A DNA stretch of 64,000 bases, taken from assembly GCA_017433375.1 (NCBI GenBank), contig JAFRHG010000028.1, positions 24,186 to 88,185 on the forward strand, given 5' to 3'. The notes under the pieces are model-generated. The model was not told the origin of the DNA. It saw only the letters and a program-made list of their open reading frames with translations, and searched no databases. The stretch is from Bacillota bacterium (lineage in GTDB: Bacteria > Bacillota > Clostridia > Peptostreptococcales > Anaerovoracaceae). Below, piece after piece: positions 17,804 to 25,595 of the stretch. The translations under genes were made by a program, and so were the position numbers. Every line of letters starts with the position of its first letter. Positions within the stretch are counted from its first letter, which is position 1.

Positions 17804-18115
17804 ATGAACATCACAGATGTCAGAATTCGCAAGGTAAACGATGAAGGGAAGATGAAAGCGATCGTATCCATCACCTTCGACGACGAGTTCGTTGTCCACG
17901 ATATCAAGATTATCGAGGGACAGAACGGTCCGTTCATCGCTATGCCGAGCAGGAAGATGAGCGAGGGAGACTTCCGGGATATCGCTCATCCGCTGGTTTC
18001 CGAAACCAGAAACAAAATCCGGGATGCCATTTTAGAAGAGTACGAGAGAGTGTTGGCACAGAAAGCGGCGGAGGCTGAGGAAGTCCAGGCTGAACCGCCG
18101 GCGGATGATCTCTAA
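17804..18115 (+). CDS. spoVG: SpoVG family nucleic-acid-binding regulator
   Basis: 103 residues. SpoVG is a small DNA/RNA-binding regulator linked to septation and sporulation in Firmicutes. The core is clear: [45 protein letters not shown], and the helical end. The acidic tail after residue 90 is typical. It stands alone on the plus strand with its own promoter, an AAAGGCGG ribosome site and a strong terminator, divergent from murC. The neighbourhood with the glmU-like gene and prs is the usual one. Confidence 0.96.
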   Translation: MNITDVRIRKVNDEGKMKAIVSITFDDEFVVHDIKIIEGQNGPFIAMPSRKMSEGDFRDIAHPLVSETRNKIRDAILEEYERVLAQKAAEAEEVQAEPPADDL

Positions 18116-18129
18116 TTGGTGAATCGAAG

Positions 18130-18162
18130 AAAGAGCAGTCATGGATATAGCTGCTCTTTTTT
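18130..18162 (+). terminator. Intrinsic terminator of spoVG
   Basis: AAAGAGCAG (18130-18138) pairs with CTGCTCTTT, followed by TTT, giving a 9-bp stem and a six-T run that includes stem bases. Confidence 0.85.
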
Positions 18163-18196
18163 ATCGTCTGATTAACATTTCCGGGCCGCCGCCGGC

Positions 18197-19000
18197 TCAC
18201 TGCCAGCGTTCCGTCGTGCCTCCCCAGTAGTATAATCCTGTACTGGGATCCGTATACTCATTCACCCGGTTTACATAGGAATCCATGGCCGCTTCTTCAA
18301 AGGCAAGCCCATCCAGGGTCTGTCCCAGGAAGTCACGGATGAACCACCGGGTCAGTGGCGGATTCAGGATCAGCAGAGGACCGATGACATAGGTGGCCAG
18401 GAAATTGTTGATCCGGATTCCCTCCCCCTTGGCGTACCGGTTGAGTCCGGGGCCCCGGGCCGCACGGAACAGGGCCAGATGATCCAGTCCCTGGTCCCCT
18501 TCATCGGAAAACATGTGGCCGAACTGGCTCTTAAAGCCCACGACGGTGATGGGCTCAGACCCGCCGGCGTCTCCCTCCGTCGAAGTCCCGGCCTCCGCCG
18601 GGAACTCGCCCACGAAAAGGCTGTTGAACCGGTTGACGGAGGAGCGCCGCGCCACACCGGGGAATACCCCCAGACCGCGGAGAACCTCTTCCCCGTCCTC
18701 TTCGATCCGTTCACCGAACAGTTCCATGGCGTTGCCGGTGATCAGGAACCGCTGCCCCTTCTCGATGCTCTTCAGGATATCTCCCCGGTAGAACATCAGC
18801 TGCTCCAGTGCCAGCCGCTGTCCCTCCTCCGTGGTGGTTCCCATGTACACCAGATCGATGCCCCCGTCCAGGAACCGGGGCTTCTGCTGCAGATTCGTCT
18901 CCACCACCTCCGCCTCCGGAAGGCAGAGCTTCAGGTACCGGATATTGGCCAGATCTCCGTAGAGGTTGCAGATTTCCGGGAAAAGCACTTCGATTCTCAT
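18197..19000 (-). CDS. GatD-like glutamine amidotransferase homologue lacking catalytic Cys and His
   Basis: 267 residues of the CobB/CobQ-like class I amidotransferase fold, paired with MurT as in lipid II isoglutaminyl synthase. Family landmarks align: NLYGDLANI, LVYMGTTTEEGQ, a RGLGVF segment, VVGFKSQFGHMF and LATYVIGPLL. The nucleophile position (ICGGYQ in GatD) reads ITGNAM, so Cys is Thr88. The TYLHGP His is Ile206. The GGG oxyanion loop is GTTT. Glutamine hydrolysis therefore looks impossible, and it may be a structural subunit or use free ammonia. It overlaps the MurT homologue stop (ATGA), last of a seven-gene string. Loss of activity is inferred by alignment from memory. Confidence 0.82.
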   Translation of the reverse strand: MRIEVLFPEICNLYGDLANIRYLKLCLPEAEVVETNLQQKPRFLDGGIDLVYMGTTTEEGQRLALEQLMFYRGDILKSIEKGQRFLITGNAMELFGERIEEDGEEVLRGLGVFPGVARRSSVNRFNSLFVGEFPAEAGTSTEGDAGGSEPITVVGFKSQFGHMFSDEGDQGLDHLALFRAARGPGLNRYAKGEGIRINNFLATYVIGPLLILNPPLTRWFIRDFLGQTLDGLAFEEAAMDSYVNRVNEYTDPSTGLYYWGGTTERWQ

Positions 19001-20379
19001 TTCTTCCCGCTCCTTTCCCTGATCCGCTCACGGATCTTCTCCGTCACCTCGTCGGCCAGATCGATGGAGTCCGTCCCGTAGAGCACGTATATGGTCTCCC
19101 CTTCATAAAATCGAAGGGCCGAAGGCGCGTCGATCTCATCGCCCACGAAGGAGATCCGGTCGTCATCCACACCGGCGAACTTCAGCCGGAGGTAATAGTC
19201 TCTGGCCCGGGGCCCGGTCACCACGATATTGCGGATATTGTCCCGGTTCAGGAACTCGAAATCACAGTCGTAGAGCCAGCAGACGTTCTCCGACCAGACG
19301 GCGGCGTCGCTCAGGTTGTTCATCATCAGGATCAGTTCCTTCTCTCCCGGCTGGCCGGACACGTAGTCGAAGGCCCGGGATGATCCCAGGGCGTTCCGGT
19401 CCTTGGACATCTGCCGGATGATCCGGAATCCGTCCAGTTCCTCCACGCCGTAGCGGCTGCCCACGATTTCCGTCTGCTCCAGCAGCTCCTCGATGCGGTC
19501 CGGGCCGTAGCCCAGTTCCCCGAGAAAGGCAACCACGGCCACCACGTTATAGATATTGAATACGCTGTCGTTGAGGAGGCGGAAAACCTTCGTCCATTTT
19601 TCCGTCTTCACGGAGATGGTCATGTTCTCCAGATCCGCGTCCATGGCCAGGTAATCGCACTTGGGGGACTGGAATCCGCACTCGGGGCAGAAGGCCCGGC
19701 CGATGTGATGGTACCGCCTGCTGGTGTACTCCAGAATGCTGTGGCACCGGGGGCAGATCTGCAGGTCGTTGACCAGATTGATGCACTCCTTCACATCCCC
19801 TTCCAGGGATTCGATGCCGAAGTAGGCCCGGGGATTGTTCGGGGCCACGCTGCTGGCGATCAGATCGTCGCCGTTTAAGATCAGCAGGGTCTTGGGATCC
19901 ATGGCCCTGGTCAGCACACGGGAGATGTACTCCGGGTGGCCGTTGCGCATGATGGAATCCCGGGTCAGGTTATTGATCAGCAGGATATCCGGCGCCATCA
20001 TGGGGAACACCACGCGGGAAGAGCGCTCATCGATCTCCAGGACAGCCACTTCGGAACGGAACTTTCCGCCCGGGGTCATATCACGAATAAAGGCCGTGCA
20101 CAGCCCGGTGATGGTGTTGGACCCCTGGTTGTTTTCCAGGACCCTTTTGCCGTCCGCCCGCAGCATACTGATCAGCAGATTGACGACCGTGGTCTTGCCG
20201 TTGGTCCCCGTCACGCCCAGGACCTTTCCCGGCCCTCCCGCGCGGCGCAGAAAATCCGGACAGATCTTCAGCACGATTCTGCCCGGGAAATTGGTTCCCC
20301 TGTGGCCGGTGACCTTCAGCGCGATCACCGAAAGCTTGGCGCACCACAGAGCCAGATAAAACCTGACGGATCTCATCAA
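18997..20379 (-). CDS. MurT-like Mur ligase family protein
   Basis: 460 residues. ATP-binding loop GVTGTNGKTT, Mur ligase middle domain, the MurT-specific Cys4 zinc ribbon (CPRCHSILEY ... FCPECGF), and a C-terminal DUF1727-like domain ending in VTGPRARDYYLRLKFAG. In MurT/GatD the pair amidates the lipid II glutamate. Here the C-terminal segment that supplies the Asp for the amidotransferase triad is divergent (NNLSDAAVWSENVCWLYD), matching the loss of catalytic residues in the partner. Substrate may therefore differ. It is coupled by ATGA to the GatD homologue and sits 8 bases after an ATP-grasp gene. Confidence 0.85.
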   Translation of the reverse strand: MMRSVRFYLALWCAKLSVIALKVTGHRGTNFPGRIVLKICPDFLRRAGGPGKVLGVTGTNGKTTVVNLLISMLRADGKRVLENNQGSNTITGLCTAFIRDMTPGGKFRSEVAVLEIDERSSRVVFPMMAPDILLINNLTRDSIMRNGHPEYISRVLTRAMDPKTLLILNGDDLIASSVAPNNPRAYFGIESLEGDVKECINLVNDLQICPRCHSILEYTSRRYHHIGRAFCPECGFQSPKCDYLAMDADLENMTISVKTEKWTKVFRLLNDSVFNIYNVVAVVAFLGELGYGPDRIEELLEQTEIVGSRYGVEELDGFRIIRQMSKDRNALGSSRAFDYVSGQPGEKELILMMNNLSDAAVWSENVCWLYDCDFEFLNRDNIRNIVVTGPRARDYYLRLKFAGVDDDRISFVGDEIDAPSALRFYEGETIYVLYGTDSIDLADEVTEKIRERIRERSGKK

Positions 20380-20387
20380 GTCTCCTC

Positions 20388-21416
20388 CTATTTGTACTTG
20401 AATTCCGGAATGATCTTTTCGATGGTAGGCATGATCCCGATGCCTCCCGGGGTCTGTCCCGGAAGCTGCCAGAAGTCATGGGCGCAGTAGTTGTTGCCCT
20501 CGATGATCGCCGGCCCCGTGGGCGTAACGGCGATATCCCAGCCCACATAGCGCATCTGGGGGATCACCAGGGCGGCATCCTCCGCCATCTTCAGCACCTC
20601 CCGCCAGTAGGGCAGCACCATCCCGATCAGCGGCGTATGGCTGTAGGGATGCTCCGTATACTGGATGTCCGCCGTCGTATCGCCGGAATGGGCCGGGAAC
20701 ATGAATTCCCCGGTCTCCAGATCGATGGGGCCGTGGAGCCCGTAGTTGTCCACTACCCGGCCGTTGATGCCCATCTTGAACACGGCGTAGATGGCGTGGG
20801 GAACACCTTGGGCGTCGATCAGGGTGATCACCCGGAAACAGTTGGTGGAGAAGGGATAAATGGCCGCGATGTCCGGATGGTTCTCCACCACATCCTCGAT
20901 GGTGGCGAAGCCCTTCTCTTTGATGTAGTCACAGAAAGCTTCCGCGTCGGCGAAGTCCTTCTTCTCCAGTTTTTCGCAGCCGATGCCGCAGGACAGATCC
21001 TTCATCTTGGCGAAGATCTTCTCCCTGCTGTTGAAAAAGTTTACCACGTCCTCATGGCTGGCCGTCTCCAGGTCCAGGCATTCCCGGCCGATAAAGTCCT
21101 TGAATTTTTCGTTGAATTCGTTTTTGTTGTCGAAGTAGTGGGAATAACTGTGGTCGTTCATGAACATGATGAACTTCTTGCTGCGGAACCGGGTCATATA
21201 GGTGTCCCTCTGCTCGTGGGTCAGGTCCCACCATTCGAAGATCACGTAATCGTTGTACCCTGCCTGGTACCGCTTCATGCACCGCAGGATATCGAAAAAA
21301 CAGAAGGCCTTGCTTTTGCCCGAACGCTCAGCGGCCGTGTTCACCACCTTGAAAAACTTTCCCAGGCTGGCCTGCCGGAATACTCTCAGATAATATTGAA
21401 AGGGGGTATTCTCCAT
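20388..21416 (-). CDS. ATP-grasp family protein (sugar-transfer-associated type)
   Basis: 342 residues, no signal peptide. The C-terminal part holds ATP-grasp metal and substrate features: FRVITLIDAQG, AVFKMGINGRVVDNYGLHG and GWDIAVTPTGPAIIEGNNY (acidic metal ligands). It resembles ATP-grasp enzymes associated with sugar-transfer and alpha-L-glutamate-ligase-like proteins, which form amide or acyl-phosphate-dependent bonds in surface polymers. Its substrate is not evident. The MurT homologue follows after 8 bases, and the STAS-kinase-HATPase gene precedes it by 23 bases. Envelope polymer modification is an inference from context. Confidence 0.75.
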   Translation of the reverse strand: MENTPFQYYLRVFRQASLGKFFKVVNTAAERSGKSKAFCFFDILRCMKRYQAGYNDYVIFEWWDLTHEQRDTYMTRFRSKKFIMFMNDHSYSHYFDNKNEFNEKFKDFIGRECLDLETASHEDVVNFFNSREKIFAKMKDLSCGIGCEKLEKKDFADAEAFCDYIKEKGFATIEDVVENHPDIAAIYPFSTNCFRVITLIDAQGVPHAIYAVFKMGINGRVVDNYGLHGPIDLETGEFMFPAHSGDTTADIQYTEHPYSHTPLIGMVLPYWREVLKMAEDAALVIPQMRYVGWDIAVTPTGPAIIEGNNYCAHDFWQLPGQTPGGIGIMPTIEKIIPEFKYK

Positions 21417-21439
21417 TTTATTCCTTTCCTGCCAATTAA

Positions 21440-23068
21440 TTACAGTTCCTTCTTCAGGGTCAGGATGTTCTTTCCGTCCTGGTATTCGTAATGCACGTCA
21501 TCCATGGTCTGTTTGACCATGAAGATGCCCAGGCCGCCGATCTCCCTTTCCTCCGCAGACAGGGTGACGTCCGGATCCGCCTTTGCTACCGGATCGTAGG
21601 GCACGCCCTGATCGATGAAGGTGATGACCACCGCCACCGGGTCCTCCTGGACTTCCACCCGGACCGTGGCGTTGCCTTTGTCCGGTCCATAGGCGTAATT
21701 GGCGATGTTGATGAAGATCTCCTCCACCGCCACCGCAATCTGCATTTCCGCCTTCATGGGACAGTTGATCTGCTGCAGATGCTCTTCCACGAAGGCCATT
21801 ACCTTGGGAAGGTTGTCCCTGGTCGCCTCCAGTTCGATTTCAGAGCCATCCTTTTCATCGTCATCGTTTTCAGCGTCCAGGTTGACGGTGAAGACGAGGC
21901 TGTCCTCGGTTTCCAGCAGGCCGAGCAGCTCCTTCGTCCACATCTCGATCTCCGCCTTCTTGTCTGGATCATCCATGCCGCCCCGACGGATGGACCGGCG
22001 GATCATCCGGGCATAGCCGATGACCCTGGCTTTGTTCTCCACCTGGGTGATCGTCGCCTCGTCGCCGGTGTTCAGGTAGGCCTCCAGCGACCGGTGCCAG
22101 AACTCGGCAGCGACCTTATAGTCGAAGCCCATGAACCGGGTCACCCTGTCATGATCGAATTCACCGAAGCCGATAAAGGCGTTGTACATGGATGCCAGCT
22201 CGAAGACGGGATGGCCCACCGCCAGGGTGTCCATGTCGATCAGCAGCACCTCATCGCCGGTCAGCTGGATGTTCTTGGTGTGGTAATCCCCGTGGAGCAT
22301 ATGCTGGTCTTCAGGGATATCCCGAATCAGTTTCTCCAGTTTTTCCGCTGCCTCGGCGGGGAGATAATCCTTCAGATACTGTGCCCAGCCGATGGCCGTT
22401 TCCCGCATATCCGGCAGGTCCCCTCTGCGCACCTCCGTGCGGTGGATCTTCTTCAGCAGGTCCACATACTCTTTCACACACCAGTCCATCTTCTCCGGCT
22501 GCTCCTCGAGGATCAGGGAGAACGACCGGGCGTCCAGCAGCTCGAATACGGAACCGTAACTGTCGCCCACGCGGACCACATCGTAGGAAATAGCCGTGGG
22601 AATGCCCAGCACCAGGGCCAGACGGGCCACTTCCCGCTCATGCTGGATCTCATCCAGAGCTTCCGCGTTGTTGTACACCTTGACCACGTTATCGCCGTCG
22701 ATCCGGTAGATGGTTCCGTTGGCGCCCTGGCCGATCACTTCACATCCTTCAATGGAAATAACCCGGTAGGCCCTCTCTACCGTCATCATCTGAGTGAAAC
22801 CGGTCATGTCCAGGATTTCGTACACTTCGGTTCCGGCGTTGATGATGCGCATCCCGCTATGGCTTTTCCGCATCCGGAGCAGAACCCGCAGTCCGGCACT
22901 GGAAATATATTCCAAATCCTCAGCGTCGATCACCAGATCGCTGCCGTCGTGCTCCGCCAGAAAGGCCTGAATCGCCGCCTCAGCCTGAGGCGCGTTTCCG
23001 GAATCAATGCGTCCGGAAAGAGCAATGACAGGACTGCCGTCCCGTATTGTGCCTGTCACTTCCTTCAT
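21440..23068 (-). CDS. STAS - aminoglycoside-phosphotransferase-like kinase - HATPase fusion
   Basis: 542 residues in three parts. Residues 1-100 form an anti-sigma-antagonist STAS domain with the phosphorylatable serine (EYISSAGLRVLL, S57). Residues about 108-380 form an APH/choline-kinase-like fold (GQGANGTIYR, MLHGDYHTKNI, LIDMDT). Residues about 415-542 form an RsbW/SpoIIAB-type HATPase with intact N box (EEIFINIANYAYG), G1 (DQGVPYDP) and G2 (GGLGIFMVK). Antagonist and its kinase are thus on one chain, a self-contained partner switch, with a small-molecule-kinase-like module between. It lies after a free STAS gene. The regulated partner is unknown. Confidence 0.85.
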   Translation of the reverse strand: MKEVTGTIRDGSPVIALSGRIDSGNAPQAEAAIQAFLAEHDGSDLVIDAEDLEYISSAGLRVLLRMRKSHSGMRIINAGTEVYEILDMTGFTQMMTVERAYRVISIEGCEVIGQGANGTIYRIDGDNVVKVYNNAEALDEIQHEREVARLALVLGIPTAISYDVVRVGDSYGSVFELLDARSFSLILEEQPEKMDWCVKEYVDLLKKIHRTEVRRGDLPDMRETAIGWAQYLKDYLPAEAAEKLEKLIRDIPEDQHMLHGDYHTKNIQLTGDEVLLIDMDTLAVGHPVFELASMYNAFIGFGEFDHDRVTRFMGFDYKVAAEFWHRSLEAYLNTGDEATITQVENKARVIGYARMIRRSIRRGGMDDPDKKAEIEMWTKELLGLLETEDSLVFTVNLDAENDDDEKDGSEIELEATRDNLPKVMAFVEEHLQQINCPMKAEMQIAVAVEEIFINIANYAYGPDKGNATVRVEVQEDPVAVVITFIDQGVPYDPVAKADPDVTLSAEEREIGGLGIFMVKQTMDDVHYEYQDGKNILTLKKEL

Positions 23069-23098
23069 TTTGGTCCTCCTCCTCAGTTTCGCGCCTCA

Positions 23099-23395
23099 TC
23101 AGACAATGGTCAGAATGTCCGTGAATCCGGTCACCTCGAAAATCTCCATGATAGGCTCACCCACTCCAGTGATGGTCATGGTTCCCTGTTTGTTCATGGT
23201 CTTCTGCGCCGAGAGAAGAACACGCAGTCCGGCACTGGAAATATATTCCAGATCCGAGAAGTCCATGGTCAATTCCTCGACTCCGTCGATGGATTCCTTC
23301 AGACAGGCATCCAGTTCCGGAGCCGTCGTCGTGTCCAGACGACCGGAAACCAGCAGTTCAAGCTTTTTTTCCTCACTCTTTTTTTCGATGTTCAT
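23099..23395 (-). CDS. STAS-domain anti-sigma factor antagonist
   Basis: 98 residues, a complete STAS fold with the phospho-serine motif EYISSAGLRVLL, almost identical to that of the fused STAS domain downstream. It is expected to bind an RsbW/SpoIIAB-type HATPase when dephosphorylated, possibly the one in the next gene, 30 bases away. No SpoIIE-type phosphatase is seen in the window. It is preceded by AAGGAGATT as ribosome site. Confidence 0.9.
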   Translation of the reverse strand: MNIEKKSEEKKLELLVSGRLDTTTAPELDACLKESIDGVEELTMDFSDLEYISSAGLRVLLSAQKTMNKQGTMTITGVGEPIMEIFEVTGFTDILTIV

Positions 23396-23435
23396 ACTGT
23401 AATCTCCTTTTCCTTAGTTTATGCTGATCACCGAT

Positions 23436-25595
23436 TTATTCGGTGTCATCATCCTTGAATTCTTCCATGACATCCCTGACCCTGTCCAGGGAATCCAGGA
23501 ACGCCTCCGCGCACAGCGGATCAAAGTGGCTGCCCGCATCCTCCCGGATGATGGATACCGCCTTGTCAAAGGGCATGGCATCCTTGTACACCCGCTTGGA
23601 CGTCAGGGCGTCGAAGACATCGGCCACCGCCATGATCCGGGCGGACAACGGGATATCCTCTCCGGAAAGGCCCTCGGGATAGCCCCTGCCGTTCCACTTC
23701 TCGTGGTGGTAGTCCGCCAGATTGATGGCCTCTTCCAGGTAACTCTCTCCCTGGACCTTTTGGGCCGCCTTTTCCAGGATCTTTCCGCCTTCCACCGTAT
23801 GGGTCTTCATAATCTCGAATTCCTCGTCGGTCAGTTTCCCCGGCTTGTTGAGGATGACGTCGGAAATGTTGATCTTCCCCAGATCGTGGAGGGGAGCGGA
23901 CTGTTCCACGTTGCTGATGTACTGATCCGTTAACTGATCTGTATAATATCCCTTTTCACGCAGCTTGTCCATAATAATCCGGGCATAGGCCGCCGTTCTC
24001 TGGATATGGTGCCCCGTATCGGAGTCCCGTCCTTCGACGATATCCGCCATGACCATGACCAGCCCGTGCTCCATCTGGGCGATGGTGTCCGCCTGCCGCT
24101 GGATGCTCTTCAGGTAGTCGATGGAATCCGTTCCCATCTTGCAGACCGCGGAATACAGGTCCTCCACCTCGTCTCCCGTATTGATCTTCAGATCCCGTAC
24201 GCGGGCCATGTTGTTGTCGATCTCCTCCTCGTTGGTGTCGCTGAAGGCGAAATCGCTGACCCGGGACGTTATACTGAGGATCGGGTAGATGATGTGGTAT
24301 CGGGAAATATGCTGCCCGATGGCGCAGATCAGCAGGAAGAATCCCAGGAAGATAAGTACCTCCCGAAGGATGAACTTCTGCTCATAATCCCGCAGATGAT
24401 CCATGGAAATATCCGCCGCCGCGTAGCATACGCACTTGCCCGTCTTATCGTACACCGGCTGGTATGCGGACAGCAGCCAACCGTAGGTATCGTCGGTCTC
24501 TATGGGTTCGATCGGCCTTCCGGCGAGAAGATCGGGAATATCATCCTTGAACCCTTCATCAAAGGGAACCACCGCGCCGGGCGACTCCCCGACCAGTTCC
24601 TTCGTATCCAGGTCGAAGACCACATGGCAGCCGTCCTCCCGGATCTGATAGACGTAGACATACTGCAGCTTGGGAATCCGGTCCCGGATCTGGGTCAGGC
24701 GGGCCTTGGTTTCCTTGTACCCGGGCACATCCTCCCCCTCTTCGATGTACCGGTCCACCATTTCCGGGTCGATGGCGTCGGCGGCCAGTCCGGCCGCGCC
24801 CATAACGGTGTCCTTGCTCTCCTCCTGGGAGTAGTTGGAGAACACGGCCGAACTCACCCAGGTCATGGCCAGGGCGATGGATACGGACGTGATGATGAGG
24901 ATCAGCGCCAGCTTCGTTCCCACGGGGATGCCGGCAAGATCCCTGCTCTTCTTCCGCTTCAGTTCCTCCCGGGGGACGGGCGTCTGCCGCCATCCGTGGA
25001 ACCACATGACCCGCTTGTATCTTTCCGGGATCAGGTGGAGGAACAACAGGACAACGAGGACGGTGATGGTCTTGTCCACAAGGTCCACCGCCCAGTTCAC
25101 CAGAATGTGGGCGACAAAGGGGGAAGCGCCGAAGGCCTGGGCGCACCAGGCTCTGGCATTCACCGAGAAGGCGTCACTGGGCATCCCGTACAGTTCAAAG
25201 GTGATCAGGGATCCAAACACGCCGCCGATGACCGACAGGATGAGGATCAGGGAGACCACCCGAAGGGGCTTCCTTTTGCTGTTCGCGGAGCGGCGGGAAA
25301 TCAGGTAGGCCGCCGCCACGGCGATCATAATATTCAGCACCGAATAGAAGATATTTTCGTCATTGATGAAGGTGCCTAAGGCGCTGGAAATGAACGCGGT
25401 GAGTATGCCGGGGACGATGCCGCTGAGGGCGGCGACCGTCACCGTGCCGATGGTATCCAGATAGATGGGCAGCTCGAAATGGGTCTGCACCAGCGTCCCC
25501 AGCAGGTTCAGAATGATGCCGCCGATCACCAGCATCAGCATCATACCCAGCCTCCGGGTGGACCGTTGCCTTTTTTTCTTCAGCGTCTTATCCAT
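23436..25595 (-). CDS. Membrane-bound HD-GYP c-di-GMP phosphodiesterase
   Basis: 719 residues. The N-terminal part (about 15-195) has five or six hydrophobic helices, resembling substrate-binding transporter-type sensor domains. A second membrane segment near 230-255 and one near 405-425 bracket an extracytoplasmic Cache-like domain. A C-terminal HD-GYP domain (about 510-715) carries HDLGKI and the GYP loop HHEKWNGRGYPEGL with downstream GEDIPL, so hydrolysis of c-di-GMP is expected. It overlaps the upstream GGDEF/EAL gene by 8 bases, making an antagonistic or reinforcing pair in one transcript. Confidence 0.9.
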   Translation of the reverse strand: MDKTLKKKRQRSTRRLGMMLMLVIGGIILNLLGTLVQTHFELPIYLDTIGTVTVAALSGIVPGILTAFISSALGTFINDENIFYSVLNIMIAVAAAYLISRRSANSKRKPLRVVSLILILSVIGGVFGSLITFELYGMPSDAFSVNARAWCAQAFGASPFVAHILVNWAVDLVDKTITVLVVLLFLHLIPERYKRVMWFHGWRQTPVPREELKRKKSRDLAGIPVGTKLALILIITSVSIALAMTWVSSAVFSNYSQEESKDTVMGAAGLAADAIDPEMVDRYIEEGEDVPGYKETKARLTQIRDRIPKLQYVYVYQIREDGCHVVFDLDTKELVGESPGAVVPFDEGFKDDIPDLLAGRPIEPIETDDTYGWLLSAYQPVYDKTGKCVCYAAADISMDHLRDYEQKFILREVLIFLGFFLLICAIGQHISRYHIIYPILSITSRVSDFAFSDTNEEEIDNNMARVRDLKINTGDEVEDLYSAVCKMGTDSIDYLKSIQRQADTIAQMEHGLVMVMADIVEGRDSDTGHHIQRTAAYARIIMDKLREKGYYTDQLTDQYISNVEQSAPLHDLGKINISDVILNKPGKLTDEEFEIMKTHTVEGGKILEKAAQKVQGESYLEEAINLADYHHEKWNGRGYPEGLSGEDIPLSARIMAVADVFDALTSKRVYKDAMPFDKAVSIIREDAGSHFDPLCAEAFLDSLDRVRDVMEEFKDDDTE

